Notes under the pieces: model-generated | Told to the model about the DNA's origin: nothing | Seen by the model: the letters and a program-made list of their open reading frames with translations, nothing else | Databases searched by the model: none | Assembly (NCBI RefSeq): GCF_024752025.1 | Contig: NZ_JANTPU010000001.1 | Span: forward strand, 1,426,001-1,490,000 | Length of the DNA: 64,000 bases | Origin: Pseudidiomarina sp. CB1 | GTDB taxonomy: Bacteria > Pseudomonadota > Gammaproteobacteria > Enterobacterales > Alteromonadaceae | Reading direction: 5' to 3' | Position numbers and translations under genes: made by a program | Part shown: piece after piece, positions 19,120 to 30,132 of the stretch | How the letters are laid out: the number at the start of each line of letters is the position of its first letter | How positions within the stretch are numbered: the first letter of the stretch is position 1

Positions 19120-22100
19120 CAGGCTCCTCCTGCGGTAGTTGGTCGACGGGAATCGGCACTTCACGACTGTCACGTGAAACCTCTTCAACGATGGGTTCGT
19201 CGATTGTGCCCGAAATCTTATATTCTAAGCGACTTATGACTTGCGCGTCTTGCAGCATCCGATCGATAAGCAATGCGGCAAGGCCCGAGGGCGGATTCAC
19301 CATCCACGCTAAAATAACCGGCAAGCTGGATGTCACTTTAGGCACGAAGTACAGCTGGTAATCAATCGCATTGGTGACCAAATTACTGATACCGCTAATT
19401 TCCATATCGCCAGCAGACCCATTCATGCGCGCCTGCTCAGTACTGACGACACCGTCGTCAATGGCGAACTGTCCAGCAAACTCTGTAAAGAACAAGCCAT
19501 TGGCAAAGATATCGCGAAAATCAAACTGTAATTTACGTAAGATACTTTCCAGGCTCAACATCGAGAAAATGCGTGCGCCGCCATCGCTGACGTCGTTCAG
19601 ATAACCTTGCCCTAAACGCCAGTTCATACTGCCATCGAGTGAGGCAACATTAAAGGCTTCTGGCGTACCTTGCCAAGCCAGCTCAAAATCAAAATCTGCA
19701 GGACTGTCTTGCACGATCGAGGTAATGTCATAGTCGCTCAGAAAGTTACCTAAGTCCTCACTGTTAAAGGTTCCGGTGACCGCGGTGACCGCAGCTTGGT
19801 CGGCGGTTGCTAATAGCCAGCGCAATTGCGCATTGAGTTCATGTTCGCCATTACGGATACGAATATCATCAAGGCGAACCAGCTCGACATCCGGTACCAG
19901 ACGGAAGGAAACTTCACCTAAGTCGTAAGCGCCGTAACTGCATCGCTTACAATCAAATTGAAATTCGGGCCAGCGGCTGAAATCCTGCGGTGCCGCCGCC
20001 TCTGCAACTTCGGCAACAAGCTCTTCAGCGACTTGCTCAGGTGCCACCGGTGCCGCCAATTCGAAATAGTCCGCGCTGATTTCAACGCGCTCGCTGCGAT
20101 CCCTAAACGCTGGCCAATAACTACCTTGCATGACGGCCTCTTGCGCCCGCCAATTAAAGCGCCACGTGTCGATAATTTCCTGCTCCACAGGCTCTTCTTG
20201 CGGCCACAATACAATGGCATTGTCATGCATACGATGTTCGCCAAATTCAAGTGTTGCGACTTGCACCTCAATCACATCTGGAATTGGGCTCGCAAAATGA
20301 CGTTGCCGATCGCTGGCGATTTGCTGTTCGCTCCACCACTGCTTAATGTTGGCAATGGTATCCAGCCACTGCGCAGCGTCGGCTTGGCCTAAGCCTACCT
20401 CCAACGGGAATTGCGGGTTGAGGCCTAATAGATCGGGGTTGGGCAATTGCCCCACGCGTTCACCAATGCGGCCATAACCTTGTTGCAGTACCGATGCGTC
20501 ACCGTTGTATTGCAGTTCCAACAAGCTATGCTCGCCGAGCGTACTGTTAATTAGCAAACTTTCAGGGCCACCTGAGACCTGCAATTGCCAAGGCATGGCT
20601 TCGCCGATAGCCACCGCAAACGGTTCGGGCAAGGTGAGTTCAAGGGCATTGAGATCGGATTGTTGCTGCCAATGAAAGGAGTAGCCGCCCGCCTCGGGCA
20701 ACGACAAGGCCAGTTGACCGTGCCAAGCGAATTCGCCGTTGGCAATTTGTGCAGTGGTCGGCTTTTGCTCAGCCAACTTCGTCATCGACCACAAGGCGTC
20801 AATCGCTACCTTTACATGATAATCTTGTTCGCGCGCTCGACCTTCGAGTGTTGCGGTCACCGGAAGTTGTTGCCAAGCAAAAGTTAAGTTTTCGGCGTCG
20901 ATAACATCATTGCGGTAATGAATCCGCCCACGCAGATCAGTAAAGTTTTCACCTAAGCTGTCCACATAGAGGTCATTCCCTTCCAGATCGGCGTACCCTT
21001 CGGCAACCACTTGCTGGCTATTGTCTAACGGAATCGTCAGCTGCAAGGCGCCACGTAATGGTCCAGACAGCTGCAACTCAGCAAGTGTAGTACCCAATGA
21101 ATCCGCTAGCGGACTTGCCGCAAATAAGGGCTGTAAACGTTCACTGGGCCCCGTGATTGCGCCTTCAATCGTCAGCGTCGACGGTTGGGCAAGAATATCG
21201 GCGATTTCAGTATCCACCCGCGGCAGCGTCACGCCCTCAATCACCGCATCGGTGGTGAGTATATGCATACGTTCATTGCCAAAGTGGACATAAGCCTTGG
21301 CATCAGTGACGACCGGCCAATTTGGCTGAAACCGATACACTAACTCTTCAATCGATGCCTGGGCACGAAAAACACCAGTCGGCTTTTGGTAGGGAAAGTC
21401 CGCCAATGGGCCACGCCACACCATGGCAATATCTGTTGCTGCGCCCTCTAGCAATGCTGTTTGCAAATAGTCATAGAGATCTGCACCCATCGCTTGCGGC
21501 ATATATTGTCGCAACACATCGGCAGGAATAGGTTCAGCTGCGGCACTGGCGACTTTGGCATCAATATACAGTTCTTGGTCAAAGCGCAAACGCGCTTGCG
21601 CGCGAAGCGGCAGCCCTACTAAGTCAAAGCGACTCGTCTCCGCTACGCTTAATTCCCACGTATCGGCGGTTGTGGTAAATCGACCATTCGCAGCGAGCTG
21701 TTCAAACCGCCAGGCTTGCCGATCGCTCAGGTAAGCACTACTCATCGAGCTTTCCGCTCCCTGTAACCGCCAGTGACCTTGGCGCCCCGAACCTCGTACA
21801 TCAAGACTGACGTTGGTTAACCCAGGAATTCCCGCAAAGCTTTGCCAGGCAATGTCGCGCGCGCCAACTTGCCATTGCAGTGGCTCACGAAGCTTTTGTT
21901 CGACGCTAACATCGACGGTACCGGTGAACGCTGCTTCTCGCAACTTATCAGCCCACTCTTGCCCGCGACTACCGGTGAGTGTCGCCAGTTGCACCAGTGG
22001 CGCTAGGGGCACATCCTCAGCACTCAACGCGTAGTGGTCAGGGGTTTGCAGCCAACTGACCGTGGGTAGCGTCCACGTTGTATCATCTTGCACCAACGTA

Positions 22101-23014
22101 ATCGGGTTGTTATTCACCAACCACCCTTCTTCGCTTGGTCGTAACTTGAGCAAGCCTTTTGGAATAACGAGTTGGTGACGACGTTCTGCGACTTTCCAGT
22201 GCAGTTCGTTACGACCTAACTGCAAAATGCCATTACGAAAATCACTTTGGGCGAAGTTCAGCCACATCGTGAAGTTGAATTCCGCTTGCGAGATTTGCGC
22301 GTCCACCACTTTTTGCTGCAAGTAGCCGGCAATATCCAAATTCTCGGCACGCACATAAATTTGGCCCGCTAAATCCCGCGGGTCGTTACCTTCAACATCA
22401 ATGATCACGTCCAAGGAGTTCGCCGCAAGATCCGCCAGTCGCAAGCTGCCAAAGCCTTGGTGCGAGCGCCCTTGGTTGCTCCAGCTCAGACGCTCAATAT
22501 CCACTGCGTGACGCACACCTAGCAAATTGATCAACTCTAAGCGACTCTCCTCAATCGTCACTTGGTCGAGTTGATTGAGAAAAAACCGCGGCAGCGTATC
22601 GGTCAGATCAGCGTTGTCACCGAGTGAAGGGTTGCGTAAGTCATAAGTAAGCTGCAAATTTGCTAAGGTGACTTGCTCAAACTTCAATGACCATGTGCGC
22701 AAACTCTGCCAAAAGTTAAAAACCACACGCGCTTCATTGAGTTGAAACTGAGTGGCTTCGCCGGCAAGGCGTTGCACTTCAATGTCTTGCAAAATCAGTT
22801 GTGGTCCGGCGCTATTCCAGTCTGCGCCTAACTGACCGACGACAATTTCTGCGGCATAGTTATCGGCAAAAAAGTGTTCGACCTGCTGAGTGACGTCGGG
22901 GAGCTGTGGCAGTAAGTAGCGCAATACGCTCAACAACACTGCGAACAACACCAAGGCTGTCGCGATGCTGTAGAGTAAGGTTCGGTAGGCTACTTTTAAT
23001 GACACTCGCCACAT
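19037..23014 (-). CDS. yhdP: YhdP, AsmA-like envelope lipid-transport protein
   Basis: A very large (1325 residues) AsmA-like protein with one N-terminal membrane helix (about 10-32) and a long, beta-rich periplasmic body typical of the repeating-groove bridge proteins. With TamB and YdbH, YhdP moves phospholipids to the outer membrane in E. coli. Length is close to E. coli YhdP (1266). The C-terminal tail (about the last 45 residues) is acidic, Gln/Ala/Ser rich and overlaps the start of the nit gene in another frame; it may be dispensable. It lies between rng and nit in the mre-rng-yhdP-tldD order. Confidence 0.93.
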   Translation of the reverse strand: MWRVSLKVAYRTLLYSIATALVLFAVLLSVLRYLLPQLPDVTQQVEHFFADNYAAEIVVGQLGADWNSAGPQLILQDIEVQRLAGEATQFQLNEARVVFNFWQSLRTWSLKFEQVTLANLQLTYDLRNPSLGDNADLTDTLPRFFLNQLDQVTIEESRLELINLLGVRHAVDIERLSWSNQGRSHQGFGSLRLADLAANSLDVIIDVEGNDPRDLAGQIYVRAENLDIAGYLQQKVVDAQISQAEFNFTMWLNFAQSDFRNGILQLGRNELHWKVAERRHQLVIPKGLLKLRPSEEGWLVNNNPITLVQDDTTWTLPTVSWLQTPDHYALSAEDVPLAPLVQLATLTGSRGQEWADKLREAAFTGTVDVSVEQKLREPLQWQVGARDIAWQSFAGIPGLTNVSLDVRGSGRQGHWRLQGAESSMSSAYLSDRQAWRFEQLAANGRFTTTADTWELSVAETSRFDLVGLPLRAQARLRFDQELYIDAKVASAAAEPIPADVLRQYMPQAMGADLYDYLQTALLEGAATDIAMVWRGPLADFPYQKPTGVFRAQASIEELVYRFQPNWPVVTDAKAYVHFGNERMHILTTDAVIEGVTLPRVDTEIADILAQPSTLTIEGAITGPSERLQPLFAASPLADSLGTTLAELQLSGPLRGALQLTIPLDNSQQVVAEGYADLEGNDLYVDSLGENFTDLRGRIHYRNDVIDAENLTFAWQQLPVTATLEGRAREQDYHVKVAIDALWSMTKLAEQKPTTAQIANGEFAWHGQLALSLPEAGGYSFHWQQQSDLNALELTLPEPFAVAIGEAMPWQLQVSGGPESLLINSTLGEHSLLELQYNGDASVLQQGYGRIGERVGQLPNPDLLGLNPQFPLEVGLGQADAAQWLDTIANIKQWWSEQQIASDRQRHFASPIPDVIEVQVATLEFGEHRMHDNAIVLWPQEEPVEQEIIDTWRFNWRAQEAVMQGSYWPAFRDRSERVEISADYFELAAPVAPEQVAEELVAEVAEAAAPQDFSRWPEFQFDCKRCSYGAYDLGEVSFRLVPDVELVRLDDIRIRNGEHELNAQLRWLLATADQAAVTAVTGTFNSEDLGNFLSDYDITSIVQDSPADFDFELAWQGTPEAFNVASLDGSMNWRLGQGYLNDVSDGGARIFSMLSLESILRKLQFDFRDIFANGLFFTEFAGQFAIDDGVVSTEQARMNGSAGDMEISGISNLVTNAIDYQLYFVPKVTSSLPVILAWMVNPPSGLAALLIDRMLQDAQVISRLEYKISGTIDEPIVEEVSRDSREVPIPVDQLPQEEPDAAAQESSTDSGANDQPARAAAESENN

Positions 23015-23040
23015 AGGCTCTTTACCAACTACATCATCAA

Positions 23041-24510
23041 TTACATCATAACGACGTCAAACTGCTCTTGGTGGTAGAGCGGTTCGACGGAGATCTTAAC
23101 TTGCTTACCAATGAACACTTCAAGCTCGGCCAGTGCGTGCGATTCTTCGTTTAACAACGCATCAGTCACCGCAGCCGAAGCGTAAATCACAAAATGATCT
23201 GCGGCGTAAGCACGATTCACGCGCACGATTTCGCGCATAATCTCGTAGCACACCGTCTCAACCGTTTTCATGGTGCCACGGCCATTACACACGGGGCATT
23301 CAGAACATAACACATGTTCTAAACTCTCACGCGTACGCTTGCGCGTCATTTCGACTAAACCAAGTGAGGTAAAGCCATTAATCGAGGTTTTCGCACGGTC
23401 TTTTGCCAACGCCTGTTCAAGACTATGCAACACACGACGCCGATGATCAGCATTTTGCATGTCAATAAAGTCGATGATAATAATCCCGCCCAAATTACGC
23501 AGTCGCAGTTGTCGCGCAATGGCCTGCGTCGCCTCAATGTTGGTGTTGAAAATCGTTTCTTCGAGGTTGCGATGGCCGACAAAGCCACCCGTATTGATGT
23601 CGATCGTGGTCATCGCCTCGGTCTGATCAATAATGATCGAGCCGCCTGATTTCAGCTCAACTTTGCGATCAAGCGCGCGCTGCACTTCATTTTCAACGTC
23701 AAACATATCGAAAATGGGCCGCTCACCAGCGTAGTACTCTAATGCTGTTTCCAATTCAGGAATAAACTCGTGCACAAATTCTTGCAGCACTTCGAACGTA
23801 ATTTTCGAGTCGACCCGAATGCGCTCAATTTCATCACCGACAAAATCGCGTAAAATTCGGCAAGATAGATTGAGGTCTTCATAGACCATACCGATCTTAC
23901 GCATGCCTTTGCGACGCTTTTGGAGGGTATCCCAAAGCCGTCGTAAAAAGGCGGCGTCACGGCGTAACTCGGTATCGCTAGCACCTTCGGCCGCGGTACG
24001 TACAATAAAGCCACCCTCTTCGTCACAATACGGTTGCGCCGCCTGTTTTAAACGTTCACGTTCTGCTTCGTCTTCAATACGTTGCGAAATGCCCACGTGC
24101 GGCGACTGCGGCATCAACACCATGTAGCGCGACGGAATCGTAATATCGGTGGTCAGTCGCGCCCCTTTTGTGCCAAGCGGGTCTTTGACGACCTGCACTA
24201 AGATATGCTGACCTGGACGCACTAGCGTTGCAATATCAGGCGCTAAATCTGGGCGCGGTGCGACACCTTCAGCTGCCGACAACGGCGAAACAATGTCAGA
24301 GGCGTGCAAAAACGCCGCTTTATCAAGCCCGATATCCACAAACGCAGCCTGCATGCCAGGCAGCACCCGCGCAACCTTACCTACATAGATGTTACCCACC
24401 AGCCCACGCTTGGCTTGGCGCTCAATGTGGATCTCTTGCAGTATACCGTTTTCAATTAATGCCACCCGCGTTTCTGTTGGGGTCACATTCATTAATATTT
24501 CAGCGCTCAT
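23041..24510 (-). CDS. rng: Ribonuclease G
   Basis: A 489-residue RNase E/G family endonuclease. It has the S1 RNA-binding domain (about 37-130, KRGLVGNIYVGKV at its start), the 5' sensor and the DNase I-like catalytic domain with the aspartates in TTIDINTGG and IIIDFIDM, and the zinc-link cysteines in CSECPVC. It lacks the long C-terminal scaffold of RNase E, so it is RNase G, which trims the 16S rRNA 5' end and decays some mRNAs. ATGA overlap with maf. Confidence 0.96.
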   Translation of the reverse strand: MSAEILMNVTPTETRVALIENGILQEIHIERQAKRGLVGNIYVGKVARVLPGMQAAFVDIGLDKAAFLHASDIVSPLSAAEGVAPRPDLAPDIATLVRPGQHILVQVVKDPLGTKGARLTTDITIPSRYMVLMPQSPHVGISQRIEDEAERERLKQAAQPYCDEEGGFIVRTAAEGASDTELRRDAAFLRRLWDTLQKRRKGMRKIGMVYEDLNLSCRILRDFVGDEIERIRVDSKITFEVLQEFVHEFIPELETALEYYAGERPIFDMFDVENEVQRALDRKVELKSGGSIIIDQTEAMTTIDINTGGFVGHRNLEETIFNTNIEATQAIARQLRLRNLGGIIIIDFIDMQNADHRRRVLHSLEQALAKDRAKTSINGFTSLGLVEMTRKRTRESLEHVLCSECPVCNGRGTMKTVETVCYEIMREIVRVNRAYAADHFVIYASAAVTDALLNEESHALAELEVFIGKQVKISVEPLYHQEQFDVVMM

Positions 24511-25076
24511 TTCGCTTTACTCTCAACGGCTTGGATTAATTGTTCGGTTTCGTATAACGGTAGCCCCACCACAGCTAAATAGCTACCTTCAATGCGCTCA
24601 ACAAACTTTGCCGCACGGCCTTGAATACCATAACCGCCAGCTTTGTCGTGCGGCTCGCCAGAACGCCAATAGTCGGCTATCTCCGCGTCCGTAAGTGCCT
24701 TAAAATGCACCAAAGTGGTGACCAAGACGACATCCGTTGCACCATTATGGTGCAACGCGACTGCAGTCATAGCTTGGTGGCTACGCCCAGAAAGCATTTG
24801 CACCATTCTGTTGAAGTCCGCTTCATCCAACGGCTTTTCTAACACCTGCTCGTCACACACCACAATGGTGTCGGCACCCAGCACCAGTGCGTCGTCATCA
24901 ACCATCACGGCACCTGCTTCCGCCTTTGTCTTCGCCAATCGTTGCACATAATCTGCAGCGGATTCGTTCGGCTCTTGTTGCTCAGGCACCTCAGGACGTA
25001 CTACCGAAAAGGGCCGATCCAGTAATTGCAGTAATTCATAGCGACGCGGTGAGCCGGAGGCTAAGACCAGATGCAT
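24507..25076 (-). CDS. maf: Maf-family nucleotide pyrophosphatase (YhdE-like)
   Basis: A 189-residue Maf protein that hydrolyses dTTP, UTP or modified nucleotides to monophosphates, a house-cleaning role. The N-terminal signature LASGSPRRYELL and the conserved GADTIVVCDEQVLEKP segment are present. Location between mreD and rng equals that of E. coli yhdE, so the dTTP/UTP-specific subtype is likely. An AGGAG ribosome site precedes the ATG; the gene is coupled to rng by a four-base overlap. Confidence 0.95.
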   Translation of the reverse strand: MHLVLASGSPRRYELLQLLDRPFSVVRPEVPEQQEPNESAADYVQRLAKTKAEAGAVMVDDDALVLGADTIVVCDEQVLEKPLDEADFNRMVQMLSGRSHQAMTAVALHHNGATDVVLVTTLVHFKALTDAEIADYWRSGEPHDKAGGYGIQGRAAKFVERIEGSYLAVVGLPLYETEQLIQAVESKAK

Positions 25077-25094
25077 AAACGACTCCTGAAGGTT

Positions 25095-25577
25095 TTAACG
25101 GATCAGATAGCGGCGACGATAACGGCGCAAAATCAAAAATAACCAAGGCCAAATAATGGCCGAAGAAAGCACCGGGTAAAGGTACGGCAGATTAAACACG
25201 GCGTCGTTGAGCACGTGTTCAAGTTCATAGACGATAACGCGTTTCACAAAAATTAAGACACCGACAATCAGCAATTGTTGCGTCAGTGAATAATTTCGAA
25301 TGCGCTGGAAGTGGCGCAAAGCTGGGTAAGCCATCAGTACCAACGCGGTAGCATAGATGCCAAAGGTACTCCCCATCAAAATATCCGTCAGCAGGCCCAT
25401 GATGAGCACAGTCCCGAAACCCACACGATGGGGAATCGCGATCAACCAATAAATCAGTACCAGACTCACCCAATCCGGCCGCCAAGGCTCCAATACCGCA
25501 GGAATCGGCATAATAGTTAACACCAATGCCAGTACGTAACTAAATAGTAACGGCAACAGCCCTGATTTAACCCACAT
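25095..25577 (-). CDS. mreD: Rod shape-determining protein MreD
   Basis: A 160-residue integral membrane protein with about five hydrophobic segments, part of the elongasome with MreB, MreC, RodA and PBP2. The sequence itself is weakly conserved, as usual for MreD, but the hydrophobic pattern (for example FGTVLIMGLLTDILMGSTFG) and its place after mreC are typical. The start overlaps mreC by 11 bases. Confidence 0.93.
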   Translation of the reverse strand: MWVKSGLLPLLFSYVLALVLTIMPIPAVLEPWRPDWVSLVLIYWLIAIPHRVGFGTVLIMGLLTDILMGSTFGIYATALVLMAYPALRHFQRIRNYSLTQQLLIVGVLIFVKRVIVYELEHVLNDAVFNLPYLYPVLSSAIIWPWLFLILRRYRRRYLIR

Positions 25578-26448
25578 CGTTCACCTCGTCGGTTTCCACC
25601 GCGTCTTCATAGATGGGTTGTTCTTGGGCATCCGCCGGCCACAACAGCAATAGCGTACGCACCCGGTCAAGCTGGGCAAACGGTGTGACGAAGACTTGTG
25701 CGTACTGAAGACGTTCATCCCGGTTAATCACACTGATTTCTGCAACTGGATACCCTTCGGGGAAAACGCCACCGAGTCCCGATGACACTAGGACATCACC
25801 TTCTTTCAGCTCGGTACTATGCGGAATAAAGCTCAGCTCGAGCTGGGTCAACGAGCCCGTGCCTTGTGCAATCACACGAATATCATTGCGTTCAGCGCGC
25901 AGCGAAATCGCATGGCTTTGATCGGCAATCAGCAGGACCCGAGCAGTACTACGCGCGACGCTAATGACCTGACCAACGATACCGCGATTGTCGAGCACCG
26001 GCTGACCTTCGTAAACGCCACTTTGATAACCTTTATTAATCACCACTTGATGCGAGAACGGATCGGTAGCGACCGAAACCACCTCAGCAGCCATGCGGCG
26101 ACTGGCCGCCCGTACTTCGGAGCCCAGCAGTTGTCGCAACCGCGCATTTTCATTTTCGAGAAAGTTGAGGCGCTGTACCGCCATTTGCAAGCCAAGTAAT
26201 TCATCGCGCAGACGTTGGTTATCTTCGCGCAGCGCCGACCGTGTGGTGGCTAAATACACCAAGCGGTCCATAATTTCTTCAGGTAAAACGGCGAGATATT
26301 GCACGGGAGCAGTGGCGGTGCTTAAAAACGAACGCACCGGCTGCATCGTTTGCAGCCGGTGGTCGAGGAACATCAGCGTACCAGCTACAATCAGCGCTAG
26401 TAGTAGCCGTGTACTTAATGAAGGGCCGTGTTCAAACAGCGACTTCAT
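25567..26448 (-). CDS. mreC: Rod shape-determining protein MreC
   Basis: A 293-residue bitopic protein with an N-terminal membrane helix (about 13-30), a coiled coil (about 68-110, rich in heptad leucines) and a periplasmic beta-barrel domain. MreC activates PBP2-RodA in cell-wall elongation. Conserved segments include INKGYQSGVYEGQPV and the GLGGVFPEGYPVA turn. It follows mreB by 6 bases and has a weak ribosome site, so coupling to mreB is likely. Confidence 0.95.
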   Translation of the reverse strand: MKSLFEHGPSLSTRLLLALIVAGTLMFLDHRLQTMQPVRSFLSTATAPVQYLAVLPEEIMDRLVYLATTRSALREDNQRLRDELLGLQMAVQRLNFLENENARLRQLLGSEVRAASRRMAAEVVSVATDPFSHQVVINKGYQSGVYEGQPVLDNRGIVGQVISVARSTARVLLIADQSHAISLRAERNDIRVIAQGTGSLTQLELSFIPHSTELKEGDVLVSSGLGGVFPEGYPVAEISVINRDERLQYAQVFVTPFAQLDRVRTLLLLWPADAQEQPIYEDAVETDEVNDVG

Positions 26449-26454
26449 GGCGTG

Positions 26455-27528
<1,074 letters not shown>

Positions 27529-27656
27529 CTATCGGGTTGGTGGGAAAACGCACTCACTTTAGCAATAGCTGATTTGTCGAGCAAGCGCACTCCGCATAGC
27601 TTGTGCGTATTATTGCATATTTTTTGCCTGCTTTGACACTGCTAATAACGTCCGAT

Positions 27657-28163
27657 TTATGCACTACAGGCACCACTGCGGATATACCCATGACTTTGCA
27701 CACAAACATAACGCGTTGTCGCACCGTTAATCGTAAATTCGACGCTGCTTTGACCGCATGGTTCCGCCACGCTGCTGTGATTTTCGGACACTGGGCAACC
27801 CCAACTGTTAAAAAGCCAACGCGCTTGCGCATTTGCTAACGAAGCCGTTACGGTGACAGTCACCTCAGCTGCAAGTGGAATCTTTTCCGCATTCGTAATG
27901 GTTTCACCACAAGTGTAGGGCTGCAACTCAGCAGCACTGATCGTAATGCCATAACACCGTTGTTTCACATCCTGCATGGCGCGCTCTTGGCTCAGCCGTA
28001 ATAGGCTTAGTAACTCGGTCTGCACACGTTGCTCGGCAATGCCGTCACGACTCATAAATGCAGGACCCGCAGTGACCGCAATAATGCCCAACAGGATGAT
28101 AACGACGATCAACTCGATGACCGAGAAGCCTTGCACGTTTTTTACACTCAAGTTTGCTGTCAT
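27657..28163 (-). CDS. mshC: MSHA minor pilin, probable MshC (GspH/FimT-like)
   Basis: A 168-residue prepilin. The type IV leader ends at G-FSVIELIVV, followed by the hydrophobic helix, and the body has four or more cysteines and the GspH/FimT-like pattern QERAMQDVKQRCYGI. I place the start at the ATG at 28163, since the frame upstream to 28250 runs through promoter-like AT-rich DNA. In Vibrio and Shewanella mshC lies between mshA and mshD in the same direction; here it is next to mreB and divergent from mshD. The MshC name rests on fold, size and locus. Confidence 0.75.
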   Translation of the reverse strand: MTANLSVKNVQGFSVIELIVVIILLGIIAVTAGPAFMSRDGIAEQRVQTELLSLLRLSQERAMQDVKQRCYGITISAAELQPYTCGETITNAEKIPLAAEVTVTVTASLANAQARWLFNSWGCPVSENHSSVAEPCGQSSVEFTINGATTRYVCVQSHGYIRSGACSA

Positions 28164-28202
28164 GCCCAATTCCGAGGTCGCAGTGCGAAAATATGTAAAA
28201 AG

Positions 28203-28240
28203 AGTATAGTATTGACTTAACAAGTTAAAGATTGTTGATA
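28203..28240. promoter_or_regulatory. Candidate divergent promoters between mshC and mshD
   Basis: The 118-base gap between the two starts is AT rich. For mshC (leftward) a TATACT -10 box reads on the minus strand at 28208-28203 with a poor -35. For mshD (rightward) TTGACT at 28212-28217 is followed after 17 bases by a weak TTGATA -10 at 28235-28240. Seen as sequence matches only. Confidence 0.35.
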
Positions 28241-28281
28241 AACTGACCATAAATTAAGCAACTGCGAACAACAACTAAAAT

Positions 28282-28848
28282 ATGAAGCAACGCTCTCCAC
28301 TCACTTGGCCTTCGGTCACCGCAGCAACGTCCATGCGCGGCTTTACTTTGATCGAACTGATCATCGGTGTAGTGGTTCTCGCCTTTGCCTTATCGCTCGT
28401 AGCCACGCTCATTTTTCCGCAAGCCCTGCGCAGTGCGGAACCCGTATTACAAGTACGCGCGGCGAACTTAGCCCAAGCTTTCATTGAAGAAATTCAAGGC
28501 AAGTCCTTTGATGAAAACAGTGACCGCAGTGGCGGCTCGTTGCGCTGTGGCGAAACTGGAGCGCCCGCCTGCAGCAGCACACTAGGCCCCGATAGCGAAA
28601 CGCGTGAGCGCTTTGACGATATTGATGATTATCACCTGCTGCATGTCGCTCAACCTAATCTCCAAGACGCATTAGGCACCGATATCAGCGACGACTACCG
28701 TGGTTTTAGCTACGCCATTGAGGTGTGTTACAGCGACCCCCAGGGTAGCTGCAGTGGCACCGTTACCCGCTTCAAGCGCGTGCAAGTGACGTTCACGACT
28801 GCGCAATCGCAAGACTTCACGTTCGCCTTCATTAAGGGGAACTATTAA
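28282..28848 (+). CDS. mshD: MSHA minor pilin MshD
   Basis: A 188-residue prepilin with the type IV cleavage motif RG-FTLIELIIGVVV and the MshD-like segment EEIQGKSFDENSDRSGG. Minor pilins are thought to prime pilus assembly at the tip. The leader would be 20 residues from the ATG at 28282, or only 3 from the ATG at 28333; neither has a clear ribosome site. It opens the rightward mshD-O-P-Q block, which is inverted relative to the mshI-A block. Confidence 0.88.
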   Translation: MKQRSPLTWPSVTAATSMRGFTLIELIIGVVVLAFALSLVATLIFPQALRSAEPVLQVRAANLAQAFIEEIQGKSFDENSDRSGGSLRCGETGAPACSSTLGPDSETRERFDDIDDYHLLHVAQPNLQDALGTDISDDYRGFSYAIEVCYSDPQGSCSGTVTRFKRVQVTFTTAQSQDFTFAFIKGNY

Positions 28849-29690
28849 TGCGGGCCCATACAAGCCTTCAGCGCGGCTTCACCCTCGTCGAAATTATTAT
28901 TGTGGTAGTGTTGCTCGCCGTCTTGGCGATTTACTCCTTTAGTTTCTTGGGCATTGGCAGCGAGATCGTCGCCCAAGTCGGGTCACGTACACAGCTGGTC
29001 GCAGAACAACGCTTCGCTGTCGAACGTCTGAGTCGCGAAATTCGTTCTGCGGTGCCGCGCAGTGCACGCAGCAACGGTGCCTGTCTTGAGTTTATGCCGA
29101 TGCTCGGCAGTAATGTGTACTTATCATTACCACGCCCTGGCCCAGGCGGCACCACCCCGATGGTCGTGGTGACCCCTTATTTAAGTTTAAACACCGCGAA
29201 CCTGGTGGGAAGTTATGTTCTCGTCTATGCGACGGAACCGAGTTATATCTACAGTACTGACCAAACGCGACGTAAAACCATCGCTGCCATAGCTGTCGAT
29301 ACCCCGCAGAACGGCCTCGCCACGCTTACGTTGGCTGGTTCGCCAAGTGAGTTTTTTACCGACAGCCCCGCGCGTACGTTTTACTTTGGTGCGAACCCTG
29401 TCAGTTGGTGTATTGATGAGGCACGCAACGAACTCGTTCGCTTTACCAACTATGGTCTTAGCGGTACGCAGCCCGGCTTAACTACGTTGCAAAGTAGCGC
29501 TGGCAGCCAGCAGGTCATGGCAGTCGATGTCGCTAACACTCTAAGTGCGGGACAAGCTCCCTTTGTGGTCCTTGAGCCAAGCCTTCAACGCAGCAACTTA
29601 GTGCGACTGTTTTTTGCTTTCGTTTCCAGCGAGGATCAGAACGCCACCATCGACATCACGCATGAGGTTTATATTCCCAATGTACCTTAA
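28848..29690 (+). CDS. mshO: MSHA minor pilin MshO
   Basis: A 280-residue prepilin. The leader ends LQRG-FTLVEIIIVVV, and the body starts with the pattern EQRFAVERLSREIRSAVPRS that is typical of MshO and of other PilW/GspJ-like minor pilins. A good AAGGGGAA ribosome site lies before the ATG, which overlaps the mshD stop by one base (TAATG). It overlaps mshP by 11 bases. Confidence 0.9.
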   Translation: MRAHTSLQRGFTLVEIIIVVVLLAVLAIYSFSFLGIGSEIVAQVGSRTQLVAEQRFAVERLSREIRSAVPRSARSNGACLEFMPMLGSNVYLSLPRPGPGGTTPMVVVTPYLSLNTANLVGSYVLVYATEPSYIYSTDQTRRKTIAAIAVDTPQNGLATLTLAGSPSEFFTDSPARTFYFGANPVSWCIDEARNELVRFTNYGLSGTQPGLTTLQSSAGSQQVMAVDVANTLSAGQAPFVVLEPSLQRSNLVRLFFAFVSSEDQNATIDITHEVYIPNVP

Positions 29691-30132
29691 CGCGCACCCT
29701 TTACAGCGTGGCGCTGCACTTGCAGTTGCCCTCTTCGTGTTGCTGATTGTGGCTTTGCTCGGCCTCACTTTAGTTCGCGCACTAAACGACAGTGCTAATG
29801 CGGTCGCGAGTGATGTGTTAGGCACGCGTGCGCAACTTGCCGCGCAGAGCGGCGTGCAGTTACTCATGACCGAACTGTATCCATTAGATGCCGAATTAAA
29901 CACCACGATCTGTCCGGCTCGGAGTGGTAACGAGCCGCCCGTTGTGCGGAATTACAGCTTTGCAGCTCAGGGGTTAACGCAGTGTGACGCTGCTGTTCGC
30001 TGTAATCAGCTACAATTAAATCATCCTTATAGTGGCACCCACGTACGCATTATTGCTGAAGGAAGCTGCACGGGTGGCGACTTTCATTTTTCAAAACGCA
30101 TTTTGGTGGAGATTGGTGATGGGGTTCAATAA
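29680..30132 (+). CDS. mshP: MSHA biogenesis protein MshP (PilX-like)
   Basis: A 150-residue protein with one N-terminal hydrophobic helix after QRGAALAVALFVLL, resembling PilX/GspK-type minor pilins in which the helix follows a Gly-Ala rather than a Gly-Phe. The body has cysteines likely to pair in the periplasm. The start at 29680 overlaps the mshO stop; a longer frame from 29614 would lie inside mshO and is unlikely. It lies between mshO and mshQ as in Vibrio. Confidence 0.87.
   Translation: MYLNAHPLQRGAALAVALFVLLIVALLGLTLVRALNDSANAVASDVLGTRAQLAAQSGVQLLMTELYPLDAELNTTICPARSGNEPPVVRNYSFAAQGLTQCDAAVRCNQLQLNHPYSGTHVRIIAEGSCTGGDFHFSKRILVEIGDGVQ

Noticed and set aside
28164-28250. N-terminal extension of mshC by 29 codons
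   Set aside because: The extension covers AT-rich promoter-like DNA and would give a 40-residue leader; the ATG at 28163 gives a normal prepilin leader.
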